Positions 54,513 to 63,217 of a DNA stretch of 64,000 nucleotides are shown here, piece after piece. Origin of the DNA: Tissierella sp. MB52-C2. GTDB taxonomy: Bacteria > Bacillota > Clostridia > Tissierellales > Tissierellaceae. Both the position numbers and the translations under genes were made by a program. The DNA is taken from the NCBI RefSeq assembly GCF_030931715.1, contig NZ_CP133261.1, positions 3,016,643 to 3,080,642 on the forward strand. Reading direction: 5' to 3'. The notes under the pieces were generated by a model, which was given only the letters and a program-made list of their open reading frames with translations, had not been told where the DNA came from and made no database searches. How positions within the stretch are numbered: position 1 is the stretch's first letter; every line of letters starts with the position of its first letter.

Positions 54513-57500
54513 TTATGCAGCAGTTTCTTCAGTTATTTCATCTAAGTTTAATGCTTCTATAGCACTATTAATATTTTGAACAGCTTCCTTTACTTCTTCT
54601 AATGCAGCATTAGGTTTTTCATTTAATTCTTTTGCCTCTTCTATAGCTTTCTCTAATGCTTGTACAAGTTCTTCTGGTTTATCAGTTGTATCTATTTTTT
54701 CAGCTTCCTCTATAGCTTCAACTAAAATTAAATATTCAAGTTTTATATTAGGATTTCCATCAAAAGCTTTACTTCCAATAGTTTCAATATTTACAATGTC
54801 TACAGGCATAGTTACTACACTAAGGTTATTATTTTGAAATGCACTTGTACCTATGTCATTTATTTTAGATGGAATATTAATTGTTTCAAGTTGGTTATCC
54901 ATAAAAGCTTGTCTAGCTATGCTTGTAACACTTTCAGGAATTTCTATGGATGTTAATTGATTATCTCTAAAGGAAGCAGTAGATATTACTGTCAGACCAT
55001 CGTTTATCTTTACAGATGTTAATTTGTTTTGAAAGAATGCCATATTTCCCGTTTCAGTCAATTCTTTAGGAAGCCCTACTTCTGTAAGTTCATTTTGTGC
55101 AAATGCAGCCGTCCCTATAGTCTTTACACCATTAGGTATTTGTACAGATGTTAGACCCTTACCTTTAAATGCGTTATCTCCAATAGCAACTACCGTTTGT
55201 CCATTAATTGTTTCCGGAATTATTATATCTGTTTCGGTTCCAGTATATCCAGTAATTTTACCATCAGAAAACTCGAACTCAGACTTTTCCGCTAATGTCT
55301 CTCTCACTCTAACCTTAGCTGTAATTTCTGGTTTTTCTCCTGTCATTCCTTCTGGTAAATCATATGAACCTATGAAAGTGTATTCTCCAGCCTTTTTGGC
55401 ATCATAGTCATTACTTACCCATTCTACATTTACTTCTTTTGTATCTCCATTGTTTAATTTTAATGTTATCTCTTTAGGTAAGTCTATATTCTCTCTTATA
55501 GTTCCAGAGTCAACTTCTATTGTTTGTATTTCTTTTATAGATTCTATAGATAACATAGTTATTCTATGATAGCTTGAGTTTTGAAATAGACCGTTATTTT
55601 CTGGGTCTACTTTAGCTAAAAATATATGAACTTTATTATTATCATTTTCATATCCTTCGTTAGATTTGAAAGCTTCTTCGTGAATCTTATTTACTTCCAT
55701 TAGTATAGTTATAGATGTTAGTTTATTATTATAAAATGACAGACTATCTAAACATAGTTTTTCATTGCCTTCAGGAAATATAAGGGATATTAACTCATTA
55801 TGAGCAAATCCTTGGTTGCCTACTTTTTGTAAGGTTCCTGGGAAATCTACATATCTTAAGTTGTTTTTGTAAAATGCGAAAGTTAATATTTCTCTTACAC
55901 CTTCAGGAATTATTACTTTATTTAATTGGTTTTCTTTAAATGCACTTGCTTCTATTACTAGACCATTTAAGCCCTCTGAAATTATAAGACTAGTTAATCC
56001 CTTATTTGCAAATGCTCCCTCTCCAATATGAGTTATGTTTTCTCCTTGTGGATTTGTCTTAGGTAAGATTAAATCTTTATTAGTTTCTAATTTTTCCATT
56101 CCACTTTCAGAAAATCCTGTTATAGTTGTTTCTTCATAAGTAAAATCTTCCACTGTCCAAACACCATCTTGTGTATCTTCAGAATTTTCTTTTACTATTA
56201 TGTTTGTTGTTACTTCAAGCTTTATTTCAGGATTTGATTGAACCATTCCCTGTGGTAATTCAAATGTACCTACTGCTGTATAATTACCTGCTATTTCCCC
56301 ATTATAATTGTCAAGTACCCAATTTAGTACTGCTTCATGTTCCTTGTTATTAGAATCAATTATAAAGGTTTTCTTAGCCAATCTATCCATCGCCACATCT
56401 TTAGATGTTCCAAAGTTTACTGCAATTGAACCTACTTTTCCTATAGATTTAATAGTAACTTCTTCTACCATATCTTTCTCCTTACATTGAATAGTTAATA
56501 TATTCTCTTTATGATCTAAATCTATAGATATTGGATTTGTATCACTTGGCTCATATTGATTATCGCTATATTGAGGAATTATTTCTATATTTTTATCTCC
56601 AATGTGTAAATATTCACCTGTTGATGGATTCTTAAATGTAGGTTCCTCTTTCAAAATATTATCCTCAAATACGTATTTTATAATCAATTTTGCAGGATTA
56701 ATTACATGGTATTTAGATTCTTGTAACTCATTGGTATTCTCATAATTTGGTGCGAATAAGTGAACTAAACCATTATATCCTAAGTTTTTGAAAAAACTAT
56801 TACCATTTAGTTCTTTTAAACTACTTGGAATTTCTACATCTTTTAATTGATTATTTGCAAAAGCAGAGTCATCTATTTTTTCAACACCCTCTTCAATAAT
56901 TACTGAATTTAGAAGTTGATCATGCCATGTATTATTAAATGCTCTTTTCCCTATGATTTTAACATTTCCTGGTATGGTTACTGATGTTAACTTGTTACTA
57001 GCAAATGCATGAGAGCCTAATTCCTCTACACTTTCAGGAATTGTTATACTTCTAAATTCATTGTTATTAAATCCAGATAAATATTTTAATGTACTAGGTA
57101 ATTTAACTTCAACTAATTCGTTGTCACTAAAAGCCTTATCATCTATTCTAGTTACTCCCTCTGGTATTTCTATATATTTTAACTTGTTAAAAGCAAAAGC
57201 TGGTGATATAACTGTAAGTCCACTAGAAAGCTTTAACTCCGATATTTCATTAAGAGTAAATGCCCCACCTTCTAATTCTGTTACACTGTCTGGTAAAACT
57301 AAGAATTGAAGTCTATTTCCATTAAAAGCTGACATTTTAATAGATGTTACACTGTCTGGAATATCTATAGATGTTAAAGCATTGTAGTGAAATGCTTGTT
57401 TTCCTATGATTTTAATAGTACTTGGTAACTTTACAGAGTTTATACCTACTTTGGGATCTGCTTTATTGCTATAATCTGCTATTGAAAATGCACCATCTCC

Positions 57501-57653
57501 GATTGATGTTATTACTTCTCCTAATTCGTTTAATGAAGGTAATATTAGATTTTTATTAGTCTTAAATTTTTCTTTTCCAACTTCAGAAAAACCAGTTATA
57601 GATGTTCCTGAATAGGTAAAATCTTTTATTTCCCATGCAGAATCTTCTTCACC
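54513..57653 (-). CDS. Leucine-rich-repeat 3' exon, joined to the S-layer gene by intron splicing (predicted)
   Basis: An open frame of 1046 codons from GGT at 57653 to the stop at 54513. It has no signal peptide, no start codon at its beginning (a TAG at 57663-57665 closes the frame upstream) and no RBS before its first ATG at 57335, which falls in the middle of a repeat unit. Domains: DSAWEIKDFTYSGTSITGFS module, BspA-like LRR_5 repeats with ENQL/FKGN-type units, an Ig-like segment, a second DFTYEETTITGFS module with LRRs, a second Ig-like segment, a third module (KITGYTGTETDIIIP) with LRRs, and a C-terminal FIVAR-like helical tail. It begins directly at the intron 3' end and in frame with the S-layer gene. 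So it is expressed only as an SLH::LRR fusion of 2039 residues, a surface adhesin-like protein. The splicing is predicted, not shown. Confidence 0.85.
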   Translation of the reverse strand, partial: GEEDSAWEIKDFTYSGTSITGFSEVGKEKFKTNKNLILPSLNELGEVITSIGDGAFSIADYSNKADPKVGINSVKLPSTIKIIGKQAFHYNALTSIDIPDSVTSIKMSAFNGNRLQFLVLPDSVTELEGGAFTLNEISELKLSSGLTVISPAFAFNKLKYIEIPEGVTRIDDKAFSDNELVEVKLPSTLKYLSGFNNNEFRSITIPESVEELGSHAFASNKLTSVTIPGNVKIIGKRAFNNTWHDQLLNSVIIEEGVEKIDDSAFANNQLKDVEIPSSLKELNGNSFFKNLGYNGLVHLFAPNYENTNELQESKYHVINPAKLIIKYVFEDNILKEEPTFKNPSTGEYLHIGDKNIEIIPQYSDNQYEPSDTNPISIDLDHKENILTIQCKEKDMVEEVTIKSIGKVGSIAVNFGTSKDVAMDRLAKKTFIIDSNNKEHEAVLNWVLDNYNGEIAGNYTAVGTFELPQGMVQSNPEIKLEVTTNIIVKENSEDTQDGVWTVEDFTYEETTITGFSESGMEKLETNKDLILPKTNPQGENITHIGEGAFANKGLTSLIISEGLNGLVIEASAFKENQLNKVIIPEGVREILTFAFYKNNLRYVDFPGTLQKVGNQGFAHNELISLIFPEGNEKLCLDSLSFYNNKLTSITILMEVNKIHEEAFKSNEGYENDNNKVHIFLAKVDPENNGLFQNSSYHRITMLSIESIKEIQTIEVDSGTIRENIDLPKEITLKLNNGDTKEVNVEWVSNDYDAKKAGEYTFIGSYDLPEGMTGEKPEITAKVRVRETLAEKSEFEFSDGKITGYTGTETDIIIPETINGQTVVAIGDNAFKGKGLTSVQIPNGVKTIGTAAFAQNELTEVGLPKELTETGNMAFFQNKLTSVKINDGLTVISTASFRDNQLTSIEIPESVTSIARQAFMDNQLETINIPSKINDIGTSAFQNNNLSVVTMPVDIVNIETIGSKAFDGNPNIKLEYLILVEAIEEAEKIDTTDKPEELVQALEKAIEEAKELNEKPNAALEEVKEAVQNINSAIEALNLDEITEETAA

Positions 57654-57656
57654 ATT

Positions 57657-57722
57657 CCTTACCTATCCTAAAGGATTTCGGTAGGTCTACACCGTACGTG
57701 CAACTTTCATTGCATACGGCGT
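57657..57722 (-). other. Group II intron domains V and VI (catalytic core and branch point)
   Basis: Domain V (57689-57722), three-nucleotide linker AGA, then domain VI with bulged adenosine 57660 opposite the CCTACC strand. Both fit the canonical shapes without gaps. Confidence 0.92.
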
Positions 57723-58216
57723 TCCATCGATAATATATGTTTAGTCGTCCCCCAACAACTAGGTTTCCCACAATATACAATAACATAATTATGCTTTTCT
57801 GTTAAATTAAATTAATCTATCTATAGGAACGGTGATATTTGTTAATTTTATAATAATAAATTTAAACACAGAAATCACCATGTCTGGGGGGACATGGTGA
57901 TTACAATTTATCTATTTATTCAATTATTCACATATATCACCGACTAGGCTCCTTCGCTCCCATATGTTTTATCCTCTTCATATGTTACCATATAGAATAC
58001 AAACGGCATATGATCCACACTACTACGAACCTGCTGACTTCCTATATAGATCAATGGAGTTACTCCCCCTACTTATATAGGACCTCAAACGTTCCATACA
58101 TACCATCCCTATTTTTGATGACCTTAGGTCTCCACTAGCCAATTATGAAAATCAGATTTAATAGCCAATTGTATCTGATTCTAATATATCATTTCAAATA
58201 TATAGGTCTATAATAA

Positions 58217-58222
58217 GCTGAA
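58217..58222 (-). promoter_or_regulatory. Candidate EBS1 pairing with the shifted 5' splice site
   Basis: TTCAGC on the RNA strand is the exact complement of the last six exon bases GCTGAA (58549-58554) before the shifted splice site. It is followed by TTATTAT, which could pair with ATAATAA inside the 8-nt segment plus flanks. Confidence 0.6.
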
Positions 58223-58540
58223 GGTACTTTGATATTATATACTAACATAATCCACATCATCATGGATTCATCGACTTAACCATAGTCATCTTTTAAGGAA
58301 CCCCGCATAGGACTTCTACCTATTACGACTTCACCTGGCTTCATATTGTCAAGAGAGTAACCTCGATAATATGCAGGAGGATTAGGCTCTATGTTTATAA
58401 AGCTATTACATAGATTAGGAATTTCACCTAATGATTGGTAATGTATAGTTAGGAAAATGCCCTATACCTTAACGGCACAGGGCATCATTCCCACTCTTTT
58501 CATTTATATTTCTATAAGTTTATAGAGTAACGTTTCGCAC

Positions 58541-58548
58541 TTTTATTA
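58541..58548 (-). other. Eight-nt stop-codon segment removed by the shifted 5' splice site
   Basis: TAATAAAA, between the last S-layer codon GAA and the intron GTGCG. It holds the S-layer stop codon. Splicing at 58548/58549 deletes it and leaves whole codons on both sides. Confidence 0.75.
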
Positions 58549-61527
58549 TTCAGCGTCTTCTTGAGCAGCTTTATTAATTATTACCTTAATATTTTCTTTT
58601 ATTAACTCTTTTGATTCTGTGCCTTTAGCTTCTTTTACTACAAATACTGCTGATACTACGTTTCTATCGCTAATAGTTAAATCTCCAACTACTTTGAAGT
58701 TATTAGCTGTTACTTTGTAGTCTTCGCCAGCTTTTTCAGTAAGATATGCTTCTAATGCTGCTTTTACATCTGCTTCTTTAATGTCTTTATCTTCAGTAAC
58801 TTTTAATTCAATAGCTACACCAGTAGTAACTGCTTTTTCTACATTAGTTACCGCAGCTTCTAAGTTTGCTTTTGCATCTACTTTAGTTACTTTTTTTCCA
58901 TCTGCGTCTACTACTACTAATACATCTTTATTAAGTTTTGACTCTTCACCATTAATTTTCACTGTAACATCTTTGTTTGGAGTGATTTTCATGTCTGCTG
59001 TAATTCCTTTTACACTTACTAGTTTATCTGTTGATAAAACTAAGTGTTTTACTCTACCCTTAATAGTTAGTGTCTCACCTTTTATAGCTTCTATAACTAC
59101 TTCTTCGATAGTATCTAGTACTTCTACGTCGGCATTTGGAGCATTTATAGTTAATTTATCAAGGTTACCTTTTACTACAAATGTTTCTCTTGCATCTGTT
59201 TTTAATGTTATTTCTTTTACATCATCTTTTTTAGCTTCTATTAAAAAAGTTCCGTCAGCTTGTTTAGTTATAGTATAGTTTGCATTGTTGCTAATAGTTC
59301 CAGCTACAAAATTATATACTGTTTCTGTGTTTAATCTGTTTCCGTCTATATCTTTTAATACATCTAAGATTCTTAATTCTTTGTAGTCTGCTACTTTGAA
59401 GTCTGGTATTATTAAAGTAACTTCATAACCATTTTTCTCAGTTACTATTCTACCTTTTAAGTCTTTAACATCTTTTCTAGCATTTTTTGTATTTGTGAAG
59501 ATATAGTTTGTTTCATCTTCTGCTATATTTCTATCTACTTTTTTCGTGAATTCCATAGTTACATGAGTTTCATTTCTTCTTTCATCTACAGTTACTTCTT
59601 TAACGCTGAATCCTGTTGATTGTCTAAATTTAAACTCATAGTAATCTCTGTACATTTCATTTCTTCCTGATGCGAATCTTTCTACTTCTAATACATAATC
59701 CATTTCATTTTCATAGTAGTTGTCACGATCAGTATTTCTAGCTTTCCATTCTTTTAGGGAATGAAGTTCAATAATTATAGTATCTTTTACAAGTTTACCA
59801 TTTTTATCAACGTCATATTTAACTGCATCTACATGGTCTTTTGATACATCATTTCTTCTTAGTACATCTCTTTCATATAGACCAATGTGTTTTGTGTAGT
59901 CAAACTTAACATCATCATTTTTATCCATAAAACCTGTAACATCTTTATCAAATCTTAATGTTATCTTAGCTTCGCCTTTAGCAAAGTTTGTTACTTCTAT
60001 TTTCTTTTCAATTATTTCTGGCTCTACATTGTCTAGAATTTCTCTAGCTACCATATTAGTTTTTTCCATTGCAACTTTTGAATGGTTTGTAACGTCTACT
60101 ATAGTAAAATCTGTTCTTGTTCTTAAGAATTCTTCATTGAATTCATAACGAACTCTGTTTGTATCTATTTTTGTAGCTTTATCTGCAAAAATTGTATGTC
60201 TTCCAGATAAATAAGAGATATTTCCTACATTACTTCTATTATCATATGCTTCTACTGAATCAATATAAATGTCTTTATCAAATACTACTTCTACTACTTT
60301 GTCGTTTCTTAATATAACGTCTTCTACTTTTGGAGCAACATCATCTTTAACTACTTCAAGATCAAAGTCTTCTTTTCCTGTTTTGAATCCTGCAAAGTCA
60401 GTTAAACCTGTAATAGTTAATGTTTTAGCATCTTTGAAAGTTTCTTTAGAATATGGTGTTAAGATTGTTTCTCTACCATATGATTCAACATTCATAGCTA
60501 CGTTTTTACCATCTACTACGAAGTTTCTACCTCTATCTGTACCTTCATATATGTCTATTGGTTCATTTGTTATAACTTTGATACCATATTCACCTAGAAC
60601 TACTACGTCTTCTACTTTTGGTAAAGTATTATCTCTAGCTATGAACTTGTATTCTTTGTTTACAGCTTTATCTATACTTCTTACTCTTAATTTGTATTCT
60701 CTACCATCTAATAAAGCTTTTTCTAATAAGATGATAACATTGTCACCTTCTACTGTAGCTTTTACAACATTGTTATCTACTACTTTGTAGTTGTTAGTAT
60801 TTACTAATTTGTCTTCATCTACTAATTTAGCGTTTGATAATTCTAATACTACTTCTTTTAAGTTTTCTGTATCATTTACTTCTGCTGTTAATTCTTTAGC
60901 TGCTGGTGCTTCTGGCATTTCAATTCCTAATTTTTCAGCTAAAGTTTCTTTTGAATCTTTCATTGTAAGTCCTAGAGCGTTAAATGTCATTAATGCCATT
61001 TGTCCTCTAGTGATTTCTGTAGTTTGTGCTAATTCTAAACCTTTTAAGATTCCTTCTTCGTTAGCTTTATCAAATACTACTGAGTATTTGATGTCTGATG
61101 CGTCTGTAGTATCTACTTTGTATCCTAAAGCTTCGAAAAGAACTCTTGAATATTGTTGAGCTGTTAAGTTCTCACCAAATCCAAATACTTTTTCACTGTG
61201 TCCTACGAAAAGACCATTGTCTTGTGCCCATGCTAATGGTGCATTGTAGAACTTGATTTTAACGTCTTCATAAGTTGGTAATTTTGAGAAGTTTTTAGCT
61301 GCCTCAATTTCACCTCTTAATTGTGCTACTAATATTACTGCGTCTTGTCTTGACAGTTTGTTGCCAAGGTTTAAGTTTCCGTTTTCGTCACCTACTAATA
61401 CTTTAACAGAATTTAGGAATGCTCCTGCTTCTGCTTCAGTTGTTACAGTATCAGCTGCGAAAACTGTACCGAATGTTCCTAGTACCATAACCATTGCAAG
61501 TACTAAGGATAAAATTCTTTTACTCAT
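58546..61527 (-). CDS. S-layer protein with three N-terminal SLH domains (5' exon)
   Basis: The likely main surface-layer protein, 993 residues as unspliced product. Signal peptide about 1-24 (MVLGTFGTVFA). Three SLH domains at about 30-75, 80-135 and 145-195 anchor it to a secondary cell wall polymer. The remainder (about 215-950) is beta-rich with repeated Ig-like strands and high Lys/Asp/Thr content, typical of self-assembling S-layer proteins. Very strong RBS (AAAGGAGGT) and a near-consensus promoter imply high expression. Its stop codon lies 5 nt before a group II intron; after splicing at 58548 the last residue E993 joins the LRR exon. Codon use is strongly biased, as expected for an abundant protein. 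Confidence 0.93.
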   Translation of the reverse strand: MSKRILSLVLAMVMVLGTFGTVFAADTVTTEAEAGAFLNSVKVLVGDENGNLNLGNKLSRQDAVILVAQLRGEIEAAKNFSKLPTYEDVKIKFYNAPLAWAQDNGLFVGHSEKVFGFGENLTAQQYSRVLFEALGYKVDTTDASDIKYSVVFDKANEEGILKGLELAQTTEITRGQMALMTFNALGLTMKDSKETLAEKLGIEMPEAPAAKELTAEVNDTENLKEVVLELSNAKLVDEDKLVNTNNYKVVDNNVVKATVEGDNVIILLEKALLDGREYKLRVRSIDKAVNKEYKFIARDNTLPKVEDVVVLGEYGIKVITNEPIDIYEGTDRGRNFVVDGKNVAMNVESYGRETILTPYSKETFKDAKTLTITGLTDFAGFKTGKEDFDLEVVKDDVAPKVEDVILRNDKVVEVVFDKDIYIDSVEAYDNRSNVGNISYLSGRHTIFADKATKIDTNRVRYEFNEEFLRTRTDFTIVDVTNHSKVAMEKTNMVAREILDNVEPEIIEKKIEVTNFAKGEAKITLRFDKDVTGFMDKNDDVKFDYTKHIGLYERDVLRRNDVSKDHVDAVKYDVDKNGKLVKDTIIIELHSLKEWKARNTDRDNYYENEMDYVLEVERFASGRNEMYRDYYEFKFRQSTGFSVKEVTVDERRNETHVTMEFTKKVDRNIAEDETNYIFTNTKNARKDVKDLKGRIVTEKNGYEVTLIIPDFKVADYKELRILDVLKDIDGNRLNTETVYNFVAGTISNNANYTITKQADGTFLIEAKKDDVKEITLKTDARETFVVKGNLDKLTINAPNADVEVLDTIEEVVIEAIKGETLTIKGRVKHLVLSTDKLVSVKGITADMKITPNKDVTVKINGEESKLNKDVLVVVDADGKKVTKVDAKANLEAAVTNVEKAVTTGVAIELKVTEDKDIKEADVKAALEAYLTEKAGEDYKVTANNFKVVGDLTISDRNVVSAVFVVKEAKGTESKELIKENIKVIINKAAQEDAE

Positions 61528-61562
61528 AGTCTATTGACCTCCTTTAAAATTATAAATATTCT

Positions 61563-61582
61563 GCAAAATTGTTTAATTTTGC
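61563..61582 (-). promoter_or_regulatory. 5' UTR stem-loop of the S-layer mRNA
   Basis: GCAAAATT-AAAC-AATTTTGC, perfect 8-bp stem at the very 5' end of the transcript; such hairpins commonly stabilise S-layer mRNA. Confidence 0.6.
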
Positions 61583-61594
61583 ATTCTATTCTAG

Positions 61595-61623
61595 ATTATA
61601 GCATTTATGGATTGTAAAATCAA
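61595..61623 (-). promoter_or_regulatory. S-layer gene promoter
   Basis: -35 TTGATT (61618-61623), 17-bp spacer, -10 TATAAT (61595-61600) on the minus strand. Transcript start near 61588 and a 60-nt leader. Confidence 0.82.
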
Positions 61624-61690
61624 TCTCAAAATGCTAATGTAACAAATTTGTAATATTACTATCAAATCCGTTACTTAAATTACTTATGGT

Positions 61691-61739
61691 ATTAGTATAT
61701 ACTAATATCCGCTGTAATACAATTACAGTTATATTACAG
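61691..61739. promoter_or_regulatory. Palindrome cluster upstream of the S-layer promoter
   Basis: ATTAGTATATACTAAT (61691-61706, perfect palindrome), CTGTAAT-ACA-ATTACAG (61712-61728) and a further ATTACAG (61733-61739). The set lies 70-120 bp upstream of the -35 and looks like a multi-site operator. Confidence 0.55.
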
Positions 61740-61775
61740 TTGTGTTACAAAGGGGGACCCCTTCAAATTTATATA

Positions 61776-63209
61776 TTAGAATTCTATTATATTGTCTCTA
61801 TAGTCCTTTTGTAGATCCTTTTCTAAGAATTCTAGGAATCTTACTATTAGGCTTGATGCTTCGGCTCTTGTCAGTGTGCTGTTTGGGCTTATTCTATTTC
61901 CCTTGTCTCCATCAAGTAAGTTCAGTTCCTTTGCCATGTATATACTATCCTTTGCCCAGTTAGGTATATCTCTATCATCGGAGAAGGATGTTATATATCC
62001 TGGGTTTGGTGCTCTGTTTTCAAATCCTAAGGCACGTACTAGTATTGTAATGGCTTCTGACCTTTTCAGAGATTTATTTGGTCCAAATAGATCCTTTGAT
62101 ATTCCAGAAACTATATTTTTCTCTACTGCTGATTTTACATATTTGTAGTCTTCGTTTGAAATAGGTATATCTTTAAAGTATGGCACTTCTTCTGGTTGAT
62201 TTCTTTTTCTACGGGTTTTCTTTGTTTCTTCCATTGACGTCCTTATATCTGACGCTTTCATAATTGCCTTTGTAAAGTCTAGTCTTGTCATTGGTGCATC
62301 TGGAGCAAAGGTGCTACTATTGCCTTCAAATACATCTAGGGAATATAGTTTTTTTATATTTTCTTCTGCCCAATGACCGTTTACGTCTCTAAACTTTGGT
62401 ACTATTAATCTTTCTAGCTTTGGTACCATATCTTGACTTAAGGATATAGTTCCATGTTTCTTTGATAGTCTATAATCATATTTAGATACTACGTTGTTCT
62501 CTGTAATTCTAATATGTCCTCCATGAAAGCTTGAGTAGTTTGGATCATTTTCAGAATATCTCAAACTCTTTGTCATACTATCTGATACTTGGTGAGTGTA
62601 TGAGCCTTGGAATGAATCTTTTCCCAAATCAGCTGTAATTATATGATCTATGATTTGAGTTTCTGTGCTACCCCAAAAGTTTTCATAGCCTACATTTCCA
62701 CCTGTTATATCTATGGTTATGTTACCTTGACCTCTGTTGTAATCATAATACTTTCTTCCCTTTATATTGCCTGAATAAAAATCAGAAGCTGCCCGCTCAT
62801 CTATTATATCTGATTTTGAAAATTGATAATCTGTAAGGTCATAGGTGTCATTTCCAACTCTTATGGTTTCCTTATATTTAGATACCGTAGTCTGTCCTAT
62901 GGTTTGTCCTACGCCTGTATGTTTTGACAAACTAGTTGTATATGTTACTGTTCTATCTAGCTTTCCTAGAACTTTAGGGTCTTCTGATTGCAATTTAAAT
63001 TTATAGGTTACGGATTCTTCCTCATTTTTTATCTTCCCTGATACACTATAGCTTCCTATAAATTTTATAGGTTGTCCTGTAATAAATACTATTTCCTCAT
63101 ACTGATGCTCGTTCTGTACTCCACCTACAAATTCTAGAGGTGTTGCCATGGATGTATATGGTGTTAATAAACAGATGATCAGTAGTATTAAAGTTGTTTT
63201 TATTTTCAT
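61776..63209 (-). CDS. Secreted SLH-domain protein
   Basis: A 477-residue surface protein. Signal peptide about 1-22 (LLTPYTSMA). The middle (about 25-275) is beta-rich and unrecognised, with many Thr/Ser strands. Three SLH domains at the C-terminus (about 285-335, 350-400, 415-470) bear the usual FRDVNGHWAEENI, PYFKDI and FSDDRDIPNWAKDSI motifs. ATG at 63209 is chosen (GAGGTGG); an ATG at 63221 overlaps the stop codon of the upstream gene. It lies upstream of the S-layer gene in the same direction. A separate promoter serves the S-layer gene. Confidence 0.85.
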   Translation of the reverse strand: MKIKTTLILLIICLLTPYTSMATPLEFVGGVQNEHQYEEIVFITGQPIKFIGSYSVSGKIKNEEESVTYKFKLQSEDPKVLGKLDRTVTYTTSLSKHTGVGQTIGQTTVSKYKETIRVGNDTYDLTDYQFSKSDIIDERAASDFYSGNIKGRKYYDYNRGQGNITIDITGGNVGYENFWGSTETQIIDHIITADLGKDSFQGSYTHQVSDSMTKSLRYSENDPNYSSFHGGHIRITENNVVSKYDYRLSKKHGTISLSQDMVPKLERLIVPKFRDVNGHWAEENIKKLYSLDVFEGNSSTFAPDAPMTRLDFTKAIMKASDIRTSMEETKKTRRKRNQPEEVPYFKDIPISNEDYKYVKSAVEKNIVSGISKDLFGPNKSLKRSEAITILVRALGFENRAPNPGYITSFSDDRDIPNWAKDSIYMAKELNLLDGDKGNRISPNSTLTRAEASSLIVRFLEFLEKDLQKDYRDNIIEF

Positions 63210-63217
63210 ATTCCACC

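Larger units (their letters stand above)
57654..58540 (-). ncRNA. ORF-less group II intron between S-layer and LRR exons
   Basis: An 887-nt ribozyme intron on the minus strand. The 5' end is GTGCG at 58540-58536 (group II consensus GUGYG). Domain V is 57689-57722, 34 nt: ACGCCGT, ATGCAA, GAAA tetraloop, TTGCACGT, ACGGTGT, with the catalytic triad as CGC. Domain VI (57654-57685) has arms CCTACC and GGTAAGG with a bulged A at 57660, exactly -7 from the 3' end, which is AT (AY consensus). A TTCAGC at 58217-58222 is a candidate EBS1. A GATCACCATGTC-type hairpin at 57878-57903 looks like a minimal domain III/IV. There is no reverse transcriptase or maturase frame. The shifted 5' splice site, 8 nt upstream at 58548, is required to fuse the reading frames. 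Confidence 0.92.

Noticed and set aside
54513-57335. LRR gene as an ordinary gene beginning at ATG 57335
   Set aside because: No RBS before this ATG, it falls inside a repeat unit, there is no signal peptide, and the same frame stays open without a start codon back to the intron 3' end.
58021-58380. Remnant of a reverse transcriptase within the intron
   Set aside because: No run of codons in any frame resembles an RT; stop codons are frequent. The intron appears truly ORF-less.
57654-58540. Region between the S-layer and LRR frames as plain intergenic sequence
   Set aside because: It has GTGCG at one end and intact group II domains V and VI with a bulged A at -7 at the other.
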